Source of the DNA: DGNJ01 sp002388905
GTDB lineage: Bacteria > Pseudomonadota > Gammaproteobacteria > Pseudomonadales > Porticoccaceae
Assembly: GCA_036843405.1 (NCBI GenBank)
Contig: DAITSJ010000010.1
Location: 46,080 to 110,079 of the forward strand
Length of the DNA: 64,000 nucleotides
Direction of reading: 5' to 3'
A program made the translations under genes and the position numbers. Under the pieces are notes generated by a model. That model saw only the letters and a list, made by a program, of their open reading frames with translations, did no database searches and was not told the DNA's origin. Positions 48,656-57,319 of this stretch are shown piece after piece (positions within the stretch are counted from its first letter, which is position 1; every line of letters begins with the position of its first letter).

Positions 48656-49171
48656 CCGGACCCCCTGACAAATCTGAGTGACTTGAGATTCTTATACGAT
48701 TTTTGGGTCTACGGGGTGGAGTTACATCCTTCAGAGCCATCCCATATATTGTACGTTTAGCACATTATTAGTCTTATCGCCAGCTGCCAAGCAATGCATC
48801 GGCGGGCAGTAGCAAACCGGCTTATTTCCAACGAACCGCTCCGGGACATCGGCACCCAACCCGGACCATTTAGAGCGGATCACCAGTCAAAGCAGGTAAA
48901 AATCGGCGTCAGGACACTCGCCGGAGCAAACCTGCGCAGGAGCCATTGTGATGGTAATTCGCCAGGGTTTTGCCCTGAATACGGTGGAATGACCAACCGC
49001 TCAGGGTGGGGTACCGTTAAATGAAGATAAGGAACCGATCCTCAGCCGTGGCTATCGAGCCTCAAGCCAAATTGCCATGGAAAATAGTAAAATAGACAGA
49101 CTGTATATGATGGAATGTTGTTTCGAATAATCGGTTTTTGAGAATGAATTGCAAAACAACTCATTGAAACT
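48656..49171. other. 516-bp gap without a gene
   Basis: A/T-rich upstream region of the metalloprotease gene and downstream flank of tRNA-His. Small frames here have no ribosome-binding site or recognisable protein. A GTAACT on the minus strand (48725-48720) has no CGAA at 16 nt, so it is not a copy of the ECF promoter. Confidence 0.5.
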
Positions 49172-49248
49172 TGGGGTGGCTGACGGGGATCGAACCCGCG
49201 ACCTCAGGAGCCACAATCCTGTGCTCTACCAACTGAGCTACAGCCACC
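49172..49248 (-). tRNA. tRNA-His (anticodon GUG)
   Basis: The acceptor stem GTGGCTG pairs with CAGCCAC, with an encoded extra G at -1 opposite C73, the histidine identity pair. The anticodon arm CAGGA-TTGTGGC-TCCTG gives GTG. CCA is encoded. Confidence 0.95.
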
Positions 49249-49274
49249 ATAAAGCCATGTAATTTACAACAAAC

Positions 49275-49351
49275 TGGTCGGGGAAGAGGGATTCGAACCC
49301 CCGACATCCTGCTCCCAAAGCAGGCGCGCTACCAGACTGCGCTATTCCCCG
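49275..49351 (-). tRNA. tRNA-Pro (anticodon UGG)
   Basis: The acceptor stem CGGGGAA pairs with TTCCCCG. The anticodon arm CCTGC-TTTGGGA-GCAGG gives TGG, and CCA is encoded. It lies 26 bases upstream of tRNA-His on the same strand, so the two form one transcript. Confidence 0.95.
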
Positions 49352-49556
49352 GGGTCCTCACATCGCGAACGCTGGCGACCCGATTCAGTGAGCGCGAATC
49401 ATACAGCCGCGTGGACGGGGGGTCAATTGCCGGGCAGGGATTTTGCCGCCCCTCTACCCGCACCCCGGGTCCGGCAGCATTGGCTGTCTGAAGGCTCTCG
49501 ACAGAAACCCGGGAAGTGCTAGGATAGATTCCACCAACCGATGACAAGGAACAACA

Positions 49557-49727
49557 ATGTCTCCAGCAAAGCTGGTTCTTGCGAGCATCGCCCTCCTCCT
49601 GCTAAACGCCTGCTCTCCCGAGGTGGGCAGCCCCGAGTGGTGCAACGATATGAAGGAAAAACCCCGGGGTGACTGGACCATGAACGAAGCCGGCGACTTC
49701 GCTCAGCAGTGCCTCTTTCCCGAATAA
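49557..49727 (+). CDS. DUF3012 family small lipoprotein
   Basis: 56-aa lipoprotein: a signal helix with lipobox LLNAC (Cys 19), then a compact conserved part SPEVGSPEWCNDMKEKPRGDW (short parts: SPEVGS, WCNDMKEKPRGDW) and AGDFAQQCLF. Two cysteines could form a disulfide. Sequence and size fit DUF3012, a family of short lipoproteins in gammaproteobacteria with no known role. AAGGA lies 6 nt before the ATG. Confidence 0.82.
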   Translation: MSPAKLVLASIALLLLNACSPEVGSPEWCNDMKEKPRGDWTMNEAGDFAQQCLFPE

Positions 49728-49748
49728 GCGGGAGCCCCTCGCCCTTTA

Positions 49749-50405
49749 TCACTGGTCCGGGCGGTGGCGGAACCTGTCCCGGCGTTGTGCACGCGCCTCG
49801 CGGATACGGTTCCGGCGATTGCGCAGCCTCTCGCGGGCACGCCGGGTCAGGAACCGGGCATGCAGCCAGGAGGGGACATTGTCCTGTTTTCGCTTCAGCG
49901 TCAGGGTAATCAAAACTTCTTCAACCGCCACCCAGACATGGAAAACGATCACCACCCGGAACGGCAGCGACAGGTCCCAGAGAGTAAGCAGGTAATAGGC
50001 CGGCGCCAGTAACAGGGCGGCGGCCTTCGCCGCCCAGGTGTGATAGCGGGGCAGATCCCGGAACTTGTAGAGGCTGGCGAAGGTGGGCAACAGATAAAAG
50101 GCAACCCCCATGGCCAGGAACCAGGATTCCCTGTCGAAAGTGCCCGGCCAGAGCAGGTAAAGGCCGACCACCATGACGCCATAGGTGAGCAGGTCCCCCC
50201 AACTATCCAGTTTGACGCCCAGTTCCGTGCTCTGATCGAGCCGGCGGGCCAGATAGCCATCGAAAAAGTCCGTGCTCAGGGAAACCGCCAGCAACAAAAG
50301 GAAGGCCGATGCATGACCGAGCCAGGCGAGGCCGAGCAGGACCGGCACCAGCAGGATCCGCAACCCGCTGAGCATATTGGGCAGAGTCAGGTTTGTCGTG
50401 GCCAT
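49749..50405 (-). CDS. CDP-alcohol phosphatidyltransferase family protein
   Basis: 218-aa inner-membrane enzyme of phospholipid head-group transfer. The full family motif DX2DGX2ARX8GX3DX3D is present (DFFDGYLAR, then G, D and D at the required spacing, ending GVKLDSWGD). About six helices are followed by a very basic C-terminal tail (RRARERLRNRRNRIREARAQ). Whether the product is phosphatidylglycerophosphate, cardiolipin or another lipid cannot be told. It follows rlmB downstream on the same strand with a 105-bp gap. Confidence 0.88.
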   Translation of the reverse strand: MATTNLTLPNMLSGLRILLVPVLLGLAWLGHASAFLLLLAVSLSTDFFDGYLARRLDQSTELGVKLDSWGDLLTYGVMVVGLYLLWPGTFDRESWFLAMGVAFYLLPTFASLYKFRDLPRYHTWAAKAAALLLAPAYYLLTLWDLSLPFRVVIVFHVWVAVEEVLITLTLKRKQDNVPSWLHARFLTRRARERLRNRRNRIREARAQRRDRFRHRPDQ

Positions 50406-50510
50406 CGCTGATCGGCGTTCCGAACCCTGGCTGATTGCCTAATGATCCAAAGCGGCCAAGGCGTTGGCAAGCCCGATGCAACCGTCTTCGGTGACCGGTC
50501 CGGTGCGACG

Positions 50511-51290
50511 TCAACCATTGCTAGCTGACCCCAGCCGGCGCTGCCGACACGCCTCATAGAGGCAGACGCCGGCGGCGACGGAAACATTGAGGCTGGAAAC
50601 CGTGCCGGCCATGGGTAGCTTCACCAGCAAATCGCAATTCTCCCGGGTCAAGCGCCGCATACCCTTGCCTTCGGCGCCCAGGACCAGACCCAGCGAGCCC
50701 GACAGGTCAACATCATAAAGGGTGTCGGCTGCATCACCGGCAGCACCCACCAGCCAGATACCGCGATCCCTGAGCTGTGCCAGGGTGCGGGCCAGGTTGG
50801 TGACTACAACAAAGGGCACCGATTCCGCGGCGCCGCTGGCCACCTTGCGTACGGTGGCATTCATGCCCGCCGATTTATCCTTTGGGGCTAAAACGGCGTC
50901 GACGCCGGCAGCGTCGGCGGTCCGCAGGCAGGCACCCAGGTTATGGGGATCAGTCACGCCGTCCAGGACCAGCAGCAAAGGCGGGCGATCCAGGTTGTCC
51001 AGTAACCGGGCCAGGTAGCCTTCGTCCCGCACCTCCCCGGCAGTGCATAGCGCCGCCACGCCCTGGTGGTTGCCGGACACCAGTGCATCCAGTTGTTCCC
51101 GGCCCACCGGGACCCTGGCAATACCATGCTGTTGCGCCAGGGATTCGATCTTTTTCAGGCGCTGGTCCCGGCGCTCGCGCAGAAGCCGCAGTTCGGTGAC
51201 CCGTTGGGGCTCTGTCTTGAGCACGGCCAGCACGGCGTGCATGCCATAGATCCATTCGGCGTCGACAACCCGGGTGCTTTTTCCCGCCAT
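50511..51290 (-). CDS. rlmB: 23S rRNA (guanosine-2251-2'-O)-methyltransferase RlmB
   Basis: SPOUT-class enzyme that methylates G2251 of 23S rRNA. In 259 aa the N-terminal substrate-binding domain starts with WIYGMHAVLAVL. The SPOUT domain shows LDGVTDPHNLGACLRTADAAG, quoted as DGVTDPHNLGA, then LGAEGKGMRRLTRENCD and the knot motif PMAGTVSSLNVSVAAGV. The gene starts 3 bases after the rnr stop on the same strand; an rnr-rlmB pair is the known arrangement in E. coli. Confidence 0.95.
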   Translation of the reverse strand: MAGKSTRVVDAEWIYGMHAVLAVLKTEPQRVTELRLLRERRDQRLKKIESLAQQHGIARVPVGREQLDALVSGNHQGVAALCTAGEVRDEGYLARLLDNLDRPPLLLVLDGVTDPHNLGACLRTADAAGVDAVLAPKDKSAGMNATVRKVASGAAESVPFVVVTNLARTLAQLRDRGIWLVGAAGDAADTLYDVDLSGSLGLVLGAEGKGMRRLTRENCDLLVKLPMAGTVSSLNVSVAAGVCLYEACRQRRLGSASNG

Positions 51291-51293
51291 GGG

Positions 51294-53765
51294 TCAGCTC
51301 TTGCTGCGCCGGGATCTTGAACCGGAACCGCCGCGCCTGCTGCCGGACTTGCCAGACTTGGCGGATTGTGACCCGCCGTCGCCGGTCTTACGGTCGCCAC
51401 CCTCGCCCTGACGGCGGCGGCTTCGGCCTTTCTTCTTGGGCTGGCTTTCCCCGGAACCGGTGCGTTCCTGGCGGCCCTTTCCGGTCTTGCCCCTGGCACC
51501 GCCTTTACCGCTGCCCTTGCCGGAACCCTCATCCTCGACAAGGTCAAAATCGATCTTGCGCTCTTCCAGGTCTACCCGGCTGACCCGAACGCGCAAGACA
51601 TCCCCCAACCGGAAGACCCGGCGAGTGCGCTCACCCACCAGGCGATGGTGGACGGGCTCATAGTAATAGTAATCCCTGGGCAGGCCGGTGATATGAACCA
51701 GCCCCTCCACGAACAGGTCATTCAACTCGATAAAGAGCCCGAAACCGACAACGGAGGTCACCACGCCGGTGTATTCCTCGCCGACTTTATCCAGGAGGTA
51801 TTCGCACTTGAGCCAGTTTTCAACGTCCCGGGTGGCCTCATCCGCCCGCCGTTCGGTGAATGAGGTGTGGACGCCTGCCTCCTCCATCCAGACATCGTCG
51901 TAAGGGTACGCGTCCGCCAAGGTTTGCTTGGGCCCACGGAAGACACGCTTGAGGTGCGGCACCCGCTTCTTGCTCCGCAAAAGCGCCCGTATCGCCCGGT
52001 GCACCAGAAGGTCGGGATAGCGCCGGATGGGCGAAGTGAAGTGGGTATAGGCGTCATAATTAAGGCCGAAGTGGCCGATATTCTCCGGCCGGTAATCGGC
52101 ACGAGTCATGGAGCGGAGCATCACCTGCTGGATGACGTGGGCATCGGGCCGGTCCTCGACCTGTTCGAGCACGGACTGAAAATCCACCGGCGACGGCGAA
52201 TCCCCGCCCGGCAGGCCGAGGCCGATCTCGGCGAGGAACTCCCTCAGGTTCTCGAGGCGCTCTTCGGCGGGCGGCTCATGGACGCGATAAAGGGCCGGCA
52301 GTTTGCTCTTCTCGAGCAGGCGCGCCGCGCAGACATTAGCGCAGAGCATGCATTCCTCGATCAGACGGTGAGCATCGGTCCGGACCGTGGGAAGGATCTG
52401 CTCAATCTTGCGCTGCTCGTCAAAGAGAATGCGGGTCTCGACGGTGTCGAAGTCAATGGCTCCTCGCTTTTCCCGGGCGGCCCGCAGGGCCCTGTAGAGA
52501 TCGTGGAGATGATCGACCCGCTCCACCACCGCCCGAAACCGCTGGCGCACGCTGCTTTCCGGGTCATCTTTCTGGGCAATCATGCCCGCCACCTGGGTAT
52601 AGGTGAGGCGGGCGCGCGAGTGCATCACTCCCTCGTAGAACTGGAAGCGCGTGACATTTCCCGAGGTGTCGATGGTCATCTCGCAGACCATGCACAACCG
52701 ATCCACTTCCGGGTTCAGGGAGCAAAGGCCGTTGGACAGCTTTTCCGGAAGCATGGGAACCACTTCCCCCGGAAAGTAAACGGAGGTACCCCGATTCCAG
52801 GCCTCGTCGTCTAGTTCGGTGCCGGGTCGCACATAGTGGGAGACATCGGCGATGGCCACATAAAGACGCCAGCCGCCGCGCTTCAGGGATTCGGCATAGA
52901 CGGCGTCGTCGAAATCCTTGGCGTCCTCGCCGTCAATGGTCACGAAGTCCAGGTGGCGCAAATCGACCCGCTTTCCTTTATCGCCCTCTTCCACCTGATC
53001 GGGAATGTCATCCAGCTCCGGGGCGATGCGCTCGGGCCACTCGTGGGGAATATTGTAATTGTGCAGCGCCAGGGTGATTTCCATGCCCGGCGCCCGGTGT
53101 TCGCCAAGGACCTGGATAACCCGGCCCGCGGGCATATGTTTCCGGGACGGCTGCACCGTGATCGCCACCAGGACCATTTGCCCGTTCTCGGCGCCGCCGG
53201 ACTCTTCTTTGGGGATGACGATGTCCTGACTGATTCGCGGATTGTCCGGTCGCACGAAGTAGACACCACTCTCCTGGAAGTAGCGGCCCACCAGTTTGGT
53301 GGTGCGCTGCTCCACCACCTCGACAATGGAACCTTCCGCCCGGCCCTTGTGATCCCGGCCGGCGATGCGCACCAGCACCACGTCGCCATCGAAGACCCGG
53401 CGCATCTGCCGACTGGAAAGGAAGATGTCGTTGCCTCGGCCCTCGCCGGTGGCGACAAAGCCAAAACCGTCCGGATGACCGATTACCCTGCCCTTTTGCA
53501 GATTCATCTTGTCCAGGGTGCCGAAACCGCCCCGCCTGTTGCTGACCAGCTGGCCGTCCCGGACCATGGCGATCAAACGGCGGCGCAGGGCCTCGACGCT
53601 GTCCTCGTCCCCCAGATCTAGCGCATCGCACAGCTCTTCGTGGGTCATGGGGCCGACGCTCTCGCGAAGAAGCTCGAGAATATATTCGCGACTGGGGATG
53701 GGGTTTTCGTAGCGGTCGGCTTCCCGCTCGGCGTGTGGGTCTCGCTGGAGATGGTCGTCCTTCAA
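51294..53765 (-). CDS. rnr: Ribonuclease R
   Basis: 823-aa processive 3'-5' exoribonuclease for structured RNA and ribosome quality control. Layout: N-terminal winged-helix (YILELLRESVGPMTHEELCDAL, as ELLRESVGPMTHEEL), two cold-shock domains, and the RNB catalytic domain with DGEDAKDFDDAVYAE (the metal-binding aspartates). A C-terminal S1 domain (TGVVTSVVGFGLFIEL) and a Lys/Arg/Gly/Ser-rich tail from about residue 740 follow. The basic tail resembles that of other RNase R proteins. It heads the rnr-rlmB operon. Confidence 0.96.
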   Translation of the reverse strand: MKDDHLQRDPHAEREADRYENPIPSREYILELLRESVGPMTHEELCDALDLGDEDSVEALRRRLIAMVRDGQLVSNRRGGFGTLDKMNLQKGRVIGHPDGFGFVATGEGRGNDIFLSSRQMRRVFDGDVVLVRIAGRDHKGRAEGSIVEVVEQRTTKLVGRYFQESGVYFVRPDNPRISQDIVIPKEESGGAENGQMVLVAITVQPSRKHMPAGRVIQVLGEHRAPGMEITLALHNYNIPHEWPERIAPELDDIPDQVEEGDKGKRVDLRHLDFVTIDGEDAKDFDDAVYAESLKRGGWRLYVAIADVSHYVRPGTELDDEAWNRGTSVYFPGEVVPMLPEKLSNGLCSLNPEVDRLCMVCEMTIDTSGNVTRFQFYEGVMHSRARLTYTQVAGMIAQKDDPESSVRQRFRAVVERVDHLHDLYRALRAAREKRGAIDFDTVETRILFDEQRKIEQILPTVRTDAHRLIEECMLCANVCAARLLEKSKLPALYRVHEPPAEERLENLREFLAEIGLGLPGGDSPSPVDFQSVLEQVEDRPDAHVIQQVMLRSMTRADYRPENIGHFGLNYDAYTHFTSPIRRYPDLLVHRAIRALLRSKKRVPHLKRVFRGPKQTLADAYPYDDVWMEEAGVHTSFTERRADEATRDVENWLKCEYLLDKVGEEYTGVVTSVVGFGLFIELNDLFVEGLVHITGLPRDYYYYEPVHHRLVGERTRRVFRLGDVLRVRVSRVDLEERKIDFDLVEDEGSGKGSGKGGARGKTGKGRQERTGSGESQPKKKGRSRRRQGEGGDRKTGDGGSQSAKSGKSGSRRGGSGSRSRRSKS

Positions 53766-53887
53766 TGCAGCCTCATTTTTCAGGGAAATTTGCCATCAAG
53801 CGTAACAGATTTTTCGCCCCCGGTAATTGACAATCGCGGCAGCCCTGAGTAAAGTGCGCATCCCTGAGGGGCACCCACCCCCGCAGA

Positions 53888-53974
53888 GCCCAGGTGGCGG
53901 AACTGGTAGACGCGCTAGCTTCAGGTGCTAGTGACCTTACGGTCGTGGAGGTTCAAGTCCTCTCCTGGGCACCA
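53888..53974 (+). tRNA. tRNA-Leu (anticodon CAG)
   Basis: 87-nt class II tRNA with encoded CCA. The acceptor GCCCAGG pairs with CCTGGGC. The anticodon arm CTAGC-TTCAGGT-GCTAG gives CAG, and a long variable arm (TGACCTTACGGTCGT) is present. Confidence 0.95.
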
Positions 53975-53984
53975 CCGAATACTG

Positions 53985-54028
53985 AACCCCTCTCAGAACG
54001 CATTGCAGAGCGTCCCAGAGGGGTTTTT
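53985..54028 (+). terminator. Rho-independent terminator after tRNA-Leu(CAG)
   Basis: AACCCCTCT (53985-53993) pairs with AGAGGGGTT (54017-54025), followed by TTT. The loop contains a further small GAACGC/GAGCGT-like element. It begins 11 bases after the tRNA. Confidence 0.82.
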
Positions 54029-54060
54029 GCTTTCTGGCGTATTACTCCCCTCGGCGGCTC

Positions 54061-54100
54061 TACCCCATTAGGTTCTACCCCATTAGGTTCTACCCCATTA
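54061..54100 (+). repeat. 15-bp tandem repeat, 2.7 copies
   Basis: The unit TACCCCATTAGGTTC is repeated perfectly at 54061-54075 and 54076-54090, with a partial third copy TACCCCATTA at 54091-54100. It lies just after the tRNA-Leu terminator in non-coding DNA. Confidence 0.9.
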
Positions 54101-54358
54101 ACGGGGGATGGCAGGGGCAGCGCCGCGGTCAACAAATAGCTTGTACTTTTGCACCTCTCGCGCCACTTCTGATAACTGATATACTATCACTTCCTGCCGC
54201 GATGATCTCTCGGCGTTAAAATGCTGGCCTAGCCTTTTTCCTGGCAATCTCGGCAATGACCAACCGGCCGCACCTATGGACATCGTTTCCCCGGCATAAG
54301 GGACCTATTGGTGAAAACGAGCGCAAAAACATAAAAACCAAACCAGGAATACTGCAGT
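54101..54358. other. Non-coding stretch upstream of the MFS carrier
   Basis: Together with the repeat and terminator it forms a gap of about 330 bp after the terminator stem. It is A/T-rich near 54170-54200 and 54310-54350. No gene, RNA or clear operator was seen; the promoter of the MFS gene must lie here. Confidence 0.45.
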
Positions 54359-55612
54359 ATGCCAAACAATCCTAATTCTCCCGGCATCGAATGGCGCAAC
54401 CACTGGACGGTCGTGCTCGCCGCCTTTTTCGGCGTTTCGCTCGGCAGCCTCCATGTCTACTCGACGGGCCTGTTCATTCAACCTCTCGAACAGGAATTGG
54501 AATGGTCCCGATCTAAAATTACCAGCGGCTTAACCCTGGTCTCTCTGATGGGAGTCCTGTTTTCGCCGTTTGTGGGGATACTCATTGATCGTTGGGGACC
54601 ACGCAGACTCGCCGTTCCCGGTGCAGCCCTGTTCTGCCTGGCCTTCGCCGGCCTGTCGCTGGCACGCGGCCCCATCTGGACATGGTGGGGATTATGGCTG
54701 CTTATCGCGACACTGGCGCTGGCCCTGAAGCCCACTATCTGGTCGGCGGCAATTTCTTCCCATTTTTCCAAAAGCCGCGGCCTTGCCCTGGCCATTGCAT
54801 TCTGCGGGACGGGCTTTGGCTCGACAATTATACCGCTGCTCGCGGACCACCTGATTAACGAATTAGGCTGGCGCGGGGCCTACATGGCCCTGGGCGGGAT
54901 CTTCTTTGTGGGAACCGTTCCTTTATTGTTCATTTTCTTCCATGACGCCAAAAGTTCGAAAGCCAAAGCGTTAAACACCCGCGAACAAAAACCGCCGATT
55001 CCTCTATCCGGCTGGAGTGTCGGCCAGGGTCTGAGATCCCGGCAATTTTTCCAGCTGGCACTGTCGGCCCTGCTGATTACTGCGGTCATCGTCGGCCTTG
55101 TGGTCCATATCGTTCCCCTGCTGTCCGATGCCGGCCTGCCGCGGCAGACAGTGGTAAAAATCGCCAGTCTCATCGGCGTTACCTCGATCGTCGGACGGCT
55201 CACCGTTGGTTATCTGTTCGACCGGCTGCCCGGGCCCCCGGTGGGCATGATCAGCGTCGGGCTGCCCATGGTTGCCGCCGCAATCATTCTCTTGTTTCCG
55301 GGCTCACTGGCAATGTCGGTGATCGCAGTCATATTTCTTGGTCTGTCCGTGGGCGGCGAATACGATGCAATCATCTACTTGTCGACACGCTACTTTGGCC
55401 TGAAAAACTTCGGCACCCTGTTCGGATTTGTCACTTCCCTTCTGCTGGCGGGCGTCGGGCTCGGCCCGCTTTTCGGCGGTCTTTTGTACGATTTATCCGG
55501 CGACTACACCCTTTTCCTGATAGCTGTCATACCCTTGTCGGCTGTTACTTGTATCTTGCTGGGCACGCTTGGCCCGTACCCTGATCATGAAACGATTTCC
55601 GACAAAGGCTGA
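54359..55612 (+). CDS. MFS transporter, monocarboxylate/oxalate-formate antiporter-like
   Basis: 417-aa inner-membrane carrier with 12 helices. N-terminal features WTVVLAAFFGVSLGSLHVYSTGLFIQPLEQELEWSRSKI (short parts: AFFGVSLGS, QPLEQELEWSRS) and GILIDRWGPRRLAV are those of the OxlT/monocarboxylate branch of the MFS, as are IGVTSIVGRLTVGYLFDRL and FGLKNFGTLFGF. Such carriers often import organic acids, which would suit the adjacent catabolic genes. It converges on an SDR gene 29 bp away. Confidence 0.85.
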   Translation: MPNNPNSPGIEWRNHWTVVLAAFFGVSLGSLHVYSTGLFIQPLEQELEWSRSKITSGLTLVSLMGVLFSPFVGILIDRWGPRRLAVPGAALFCLAFAGLSLARGPIWTWWGLWLLIATLALALKPTIWSAAISSHFSKSRGLALAIAFCGTGFGSTIIPLLADHLINELGWRGAYMALGGIFFVGTVPLLFIFFHDAKSSKAKALNTREQKPPIPLSGWSVGQGLRSRQFFQLALSALLITAVIVGLVVHIVPLLSDAGLPRQTVVKIASLIGVTSIVGRLTVGYLFDRLPGPPVGMISVGLPMVAAAIILLFPGSLAMSVIAVIFLGLSVGGEYDAIIYLSTRYFGLKNFGTLFGFVTSLLLAGVGLGPLFGGLLYDLSGDYTLFLIAVIPLSAVTCILLGTLGPYPDHETISDKG

Positions 55613-55641
55613 ACCGAGCAGATACTATATTGCTGTTGATG

Positions 55642-56463
55642 TCAGTCGAAATTAGGCATCTGTTTTGCGGCCAACCGTGAAACCCGGCTCAGAGCCAGCC
55701 GGGGCGAAATACGGTAAAGAATGTCCATCATGCGACTGTCTTTACCCACATAGATCCGCGGCTTGCCCTTTTCCAACCCCCGGAAAATGATTTCAGCCGC
55801 ATCAGTCGGCGATAGCCCCACACCCTCTTTGTCCGAAAACTCAATAAGTTTTTTTCGTGTTGCTTCGTCAAGATCCGGCGAATTGGCGGCAAAGTGCGTC
55901 ACCACCGAGCCCGGAAAAACCACGGAGGTTTGGATACTGGTGTGCTTCAATTCCAGCATCAGCACCTCGGAAAGCATCTTCACTGCCGCCTTGCTCGCAC
56001 CGTAAACACTGATATTGGGCATTGCCAGAAAGCCACCCATGCTCGATACATTGACAATTTGGGCTTCGGGCCGAGCCAGCAAGGTCGGCATAAATGCCTT
56101 CAACAAATAAACCACGCCCCACCAATTGACGGCAACGACCTTCTCCATGTGTGCCAATGGTAACTCGGTAAAACTGCCAAAGGGGTGCATGATACCGGCG
56201 TTATTGACCAACCCATCCACACAACCGTGCTGATCCGCCACCTCGCCCACCAACGCATTCACCTGACTGTAATCGGTGACATCAACTAAATGTGTCGAGA
56301 GCTTGGCGGGATCGGCGACAAGATTTTTTGTTTCCTCCAGAGCTTCCCGGTTGTAATCGACAGCCGCAACACGCGCACCGGCCCGGATCATCCGCAACGT
56401 CAAAGCCCGTCCCATGCCGGATCCGGCACCCGTGACTACCCAGGTTTTATCCATGACTTTCAT
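55642..56463 (-). CDS. Short-chain dehydrogenase/reductase, SDR family
   Basis: 273-aa classical SDR. It has the NAD(P)-binding TGAGSGMGRAL near the N-terminus, the acidic/basic selector region VAAVDYNRE, VNNAG, and the catalytic set Ser in NVSSMGG with YGASKAAVK. The C-terminal part (KPRIYVGKDSRMMDILYR) resembles the SDR subgroup often found in alkane, steroid and terpenoid catabolic clusters. It is separated from the other oxidoreductases by the NTF2-like gene. The substrate is unknown. Confidence 0.88.
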   Translation of the reverse strand: MKVMDKTWVVTGAGSGMGRALTLRMIRAGARVAAVDYNREALEETKNLVADPAKLSTHLVDVTDYSQVNALVGEVADQHGCVDGLVNNAGIMHPFGSFTELPLAHMEKVVAVNWWGVVYLLKAFMPTLLARPEAQIVNVSSMGGFLAMPNISVYGASKAAVKMLSEVLMLELKHTSIQTSVVFPGSVVTHFAANSPDLDEATRKKLIEFSDKEGVGLSPTDAAEIIFRGLEKGKPRIYVGKDSRMMDILYRISPRLALSRVSRLAAKQMPNFD

Positions 56464-56773
56464 CTTGACTATTCAGCCTCGGTCGAACGATGGATTGTGC
56501 ACCCAGTCCGTCAGGAACGGGGAGCGTATAATTACACGGGGAAAAAGCCAAAACCGGTATTTTCTGTTTTTCGTTGCGCTTCGGCTTGGCCGGGGAGGCG
56601 CAAGCCAGTGCCACCCTTTGGATTCCCTCTCTGGTTGCCTGATGCGATAAAGTGTCGCCGTTTGCAATCCGGCGAATGCTAACACATAATTTTTCACCTA
56701 TCGGCAGACCACCCTGCCAGGATCCATTACTAAACCCATGATCGGGAATTTCAAGCCACAAGCAGAAAAATAA
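56464..56773. other. 310-bp divergent intergenic region
   Basis: Separates the SDR gene (minus) from the NTF2-like gene (plus), so both promoters must lie here. A TATAAT-like hexamer occurs at 56526-56531 without a good -35. I see no repeat or RNA gene. Confidence 0.4.
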
Positions 56774-57223
56774 ATGAACGACCAGGAAGAATTGCTCGCC
56801 CGGGAAGCCATCAAGGAAACCAAGGCCCGGTACTGCCGTCTGCTGGACACCAAGCAGTGGCACGACTGGGGCCAGGTGTTCACAGAGGATGTCGAAATGG
56901 ATGTCGGCGATGACATTAAAGAGGACATGGGCGTTCCCTCGAAAATCAGTGGTCGACAGGCCATGGTTGACCAGGTCCGCGGCCTCGTGGGTCCGGCGCG
57001 CACCATACACCAGGTCCACAGTTCCGAAATCGACTTTGTTTCGGTCACGGAGGCCAGAGTCGTCTGGGCCATGGAGGACTGGACCACATTCCCGGACGGC
57101 ATTGATGCGCCGTTCAAATCAGTCAATGGCCTGGGCTATTATCACGAAACCTATCGACTGGAAGACGGTTTCTGGCGAATTGCCTCACTTAGACTGGAGC
57201 GACTACAACAGATATACGACTGA
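56774..57223 (+). CDS. NTF2-like/SnoaL-4 domain protein
   Basis: 149-aa single-domain protein of the nuclear-transport-factor-2-like superfamily (SnoaL_4 branch). Typical are the N-terminal helix REAIKETKARYCRLLDTKQW, seen as IKETKARYCRLLD, then DWGQVFTEDVEMDV, TIHQVHSSEIDF, VWAMEDW and YYHETYRLEDGFWRIASLRLER (short part GFWRIASLRL). Such proteins bind small hydrophobic molecules and act as dehydratases, isomerases or hydrolases. The neighbouring SDRs suggest a role in the same degradation pathway. Confidence 0.85.
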   Translation: MNDQEELLAREAIKETKARYCRLLDTKQWHDWGQVFTEDVEMDVGDDIKEDMGVPSKISGRQAMVDQVRGLVGPARTIHQVHSSEIDFVSVTEARVVWAMEDWTTFPDGIDAPFKSVNGLGYYHETYRLEDGFWRIASLRLERLQQIYD

Positions 57224-57319
57224 CCTCGGGCCCTCTGTCCTACTTTCGCTGCCACTCTCGACTCTCCGGGGGCGAGGCGTACCCAATCAAACAAGACGGC
57301 CGTTGCCTTCCCTGCAACG

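Noticed and set aside
48720..48725. GTAACT on the minus strand upstream of the metalloprotease gene, considered as a third ECF promoter
   Set aside because: No CGAA at 16 nt; the nearest CGTA is at 21 nt, outside the pattern shared by P1 and P2.
48794..49024. 76-aa frame in the gap upstream of the tRNA genes
   Set aside because: No ribosome-binding site, no domain and unusual composition.
53953..54135. Minus-strand frame with NGVEP pentapeptide repeats
   Set aside because: The repeats come from the 15-bp DNA tandem repeat; the frame overlaps the tRNA and terminator and has no ribosome-binding site.
53894..54139. Plus-strand frame beginning MAELVDALASGASDL
   Set aside because: It is the tRNA-Leu gene read as protein, a familiar annotation artefact; its tail only translates the 15-bp repeats.
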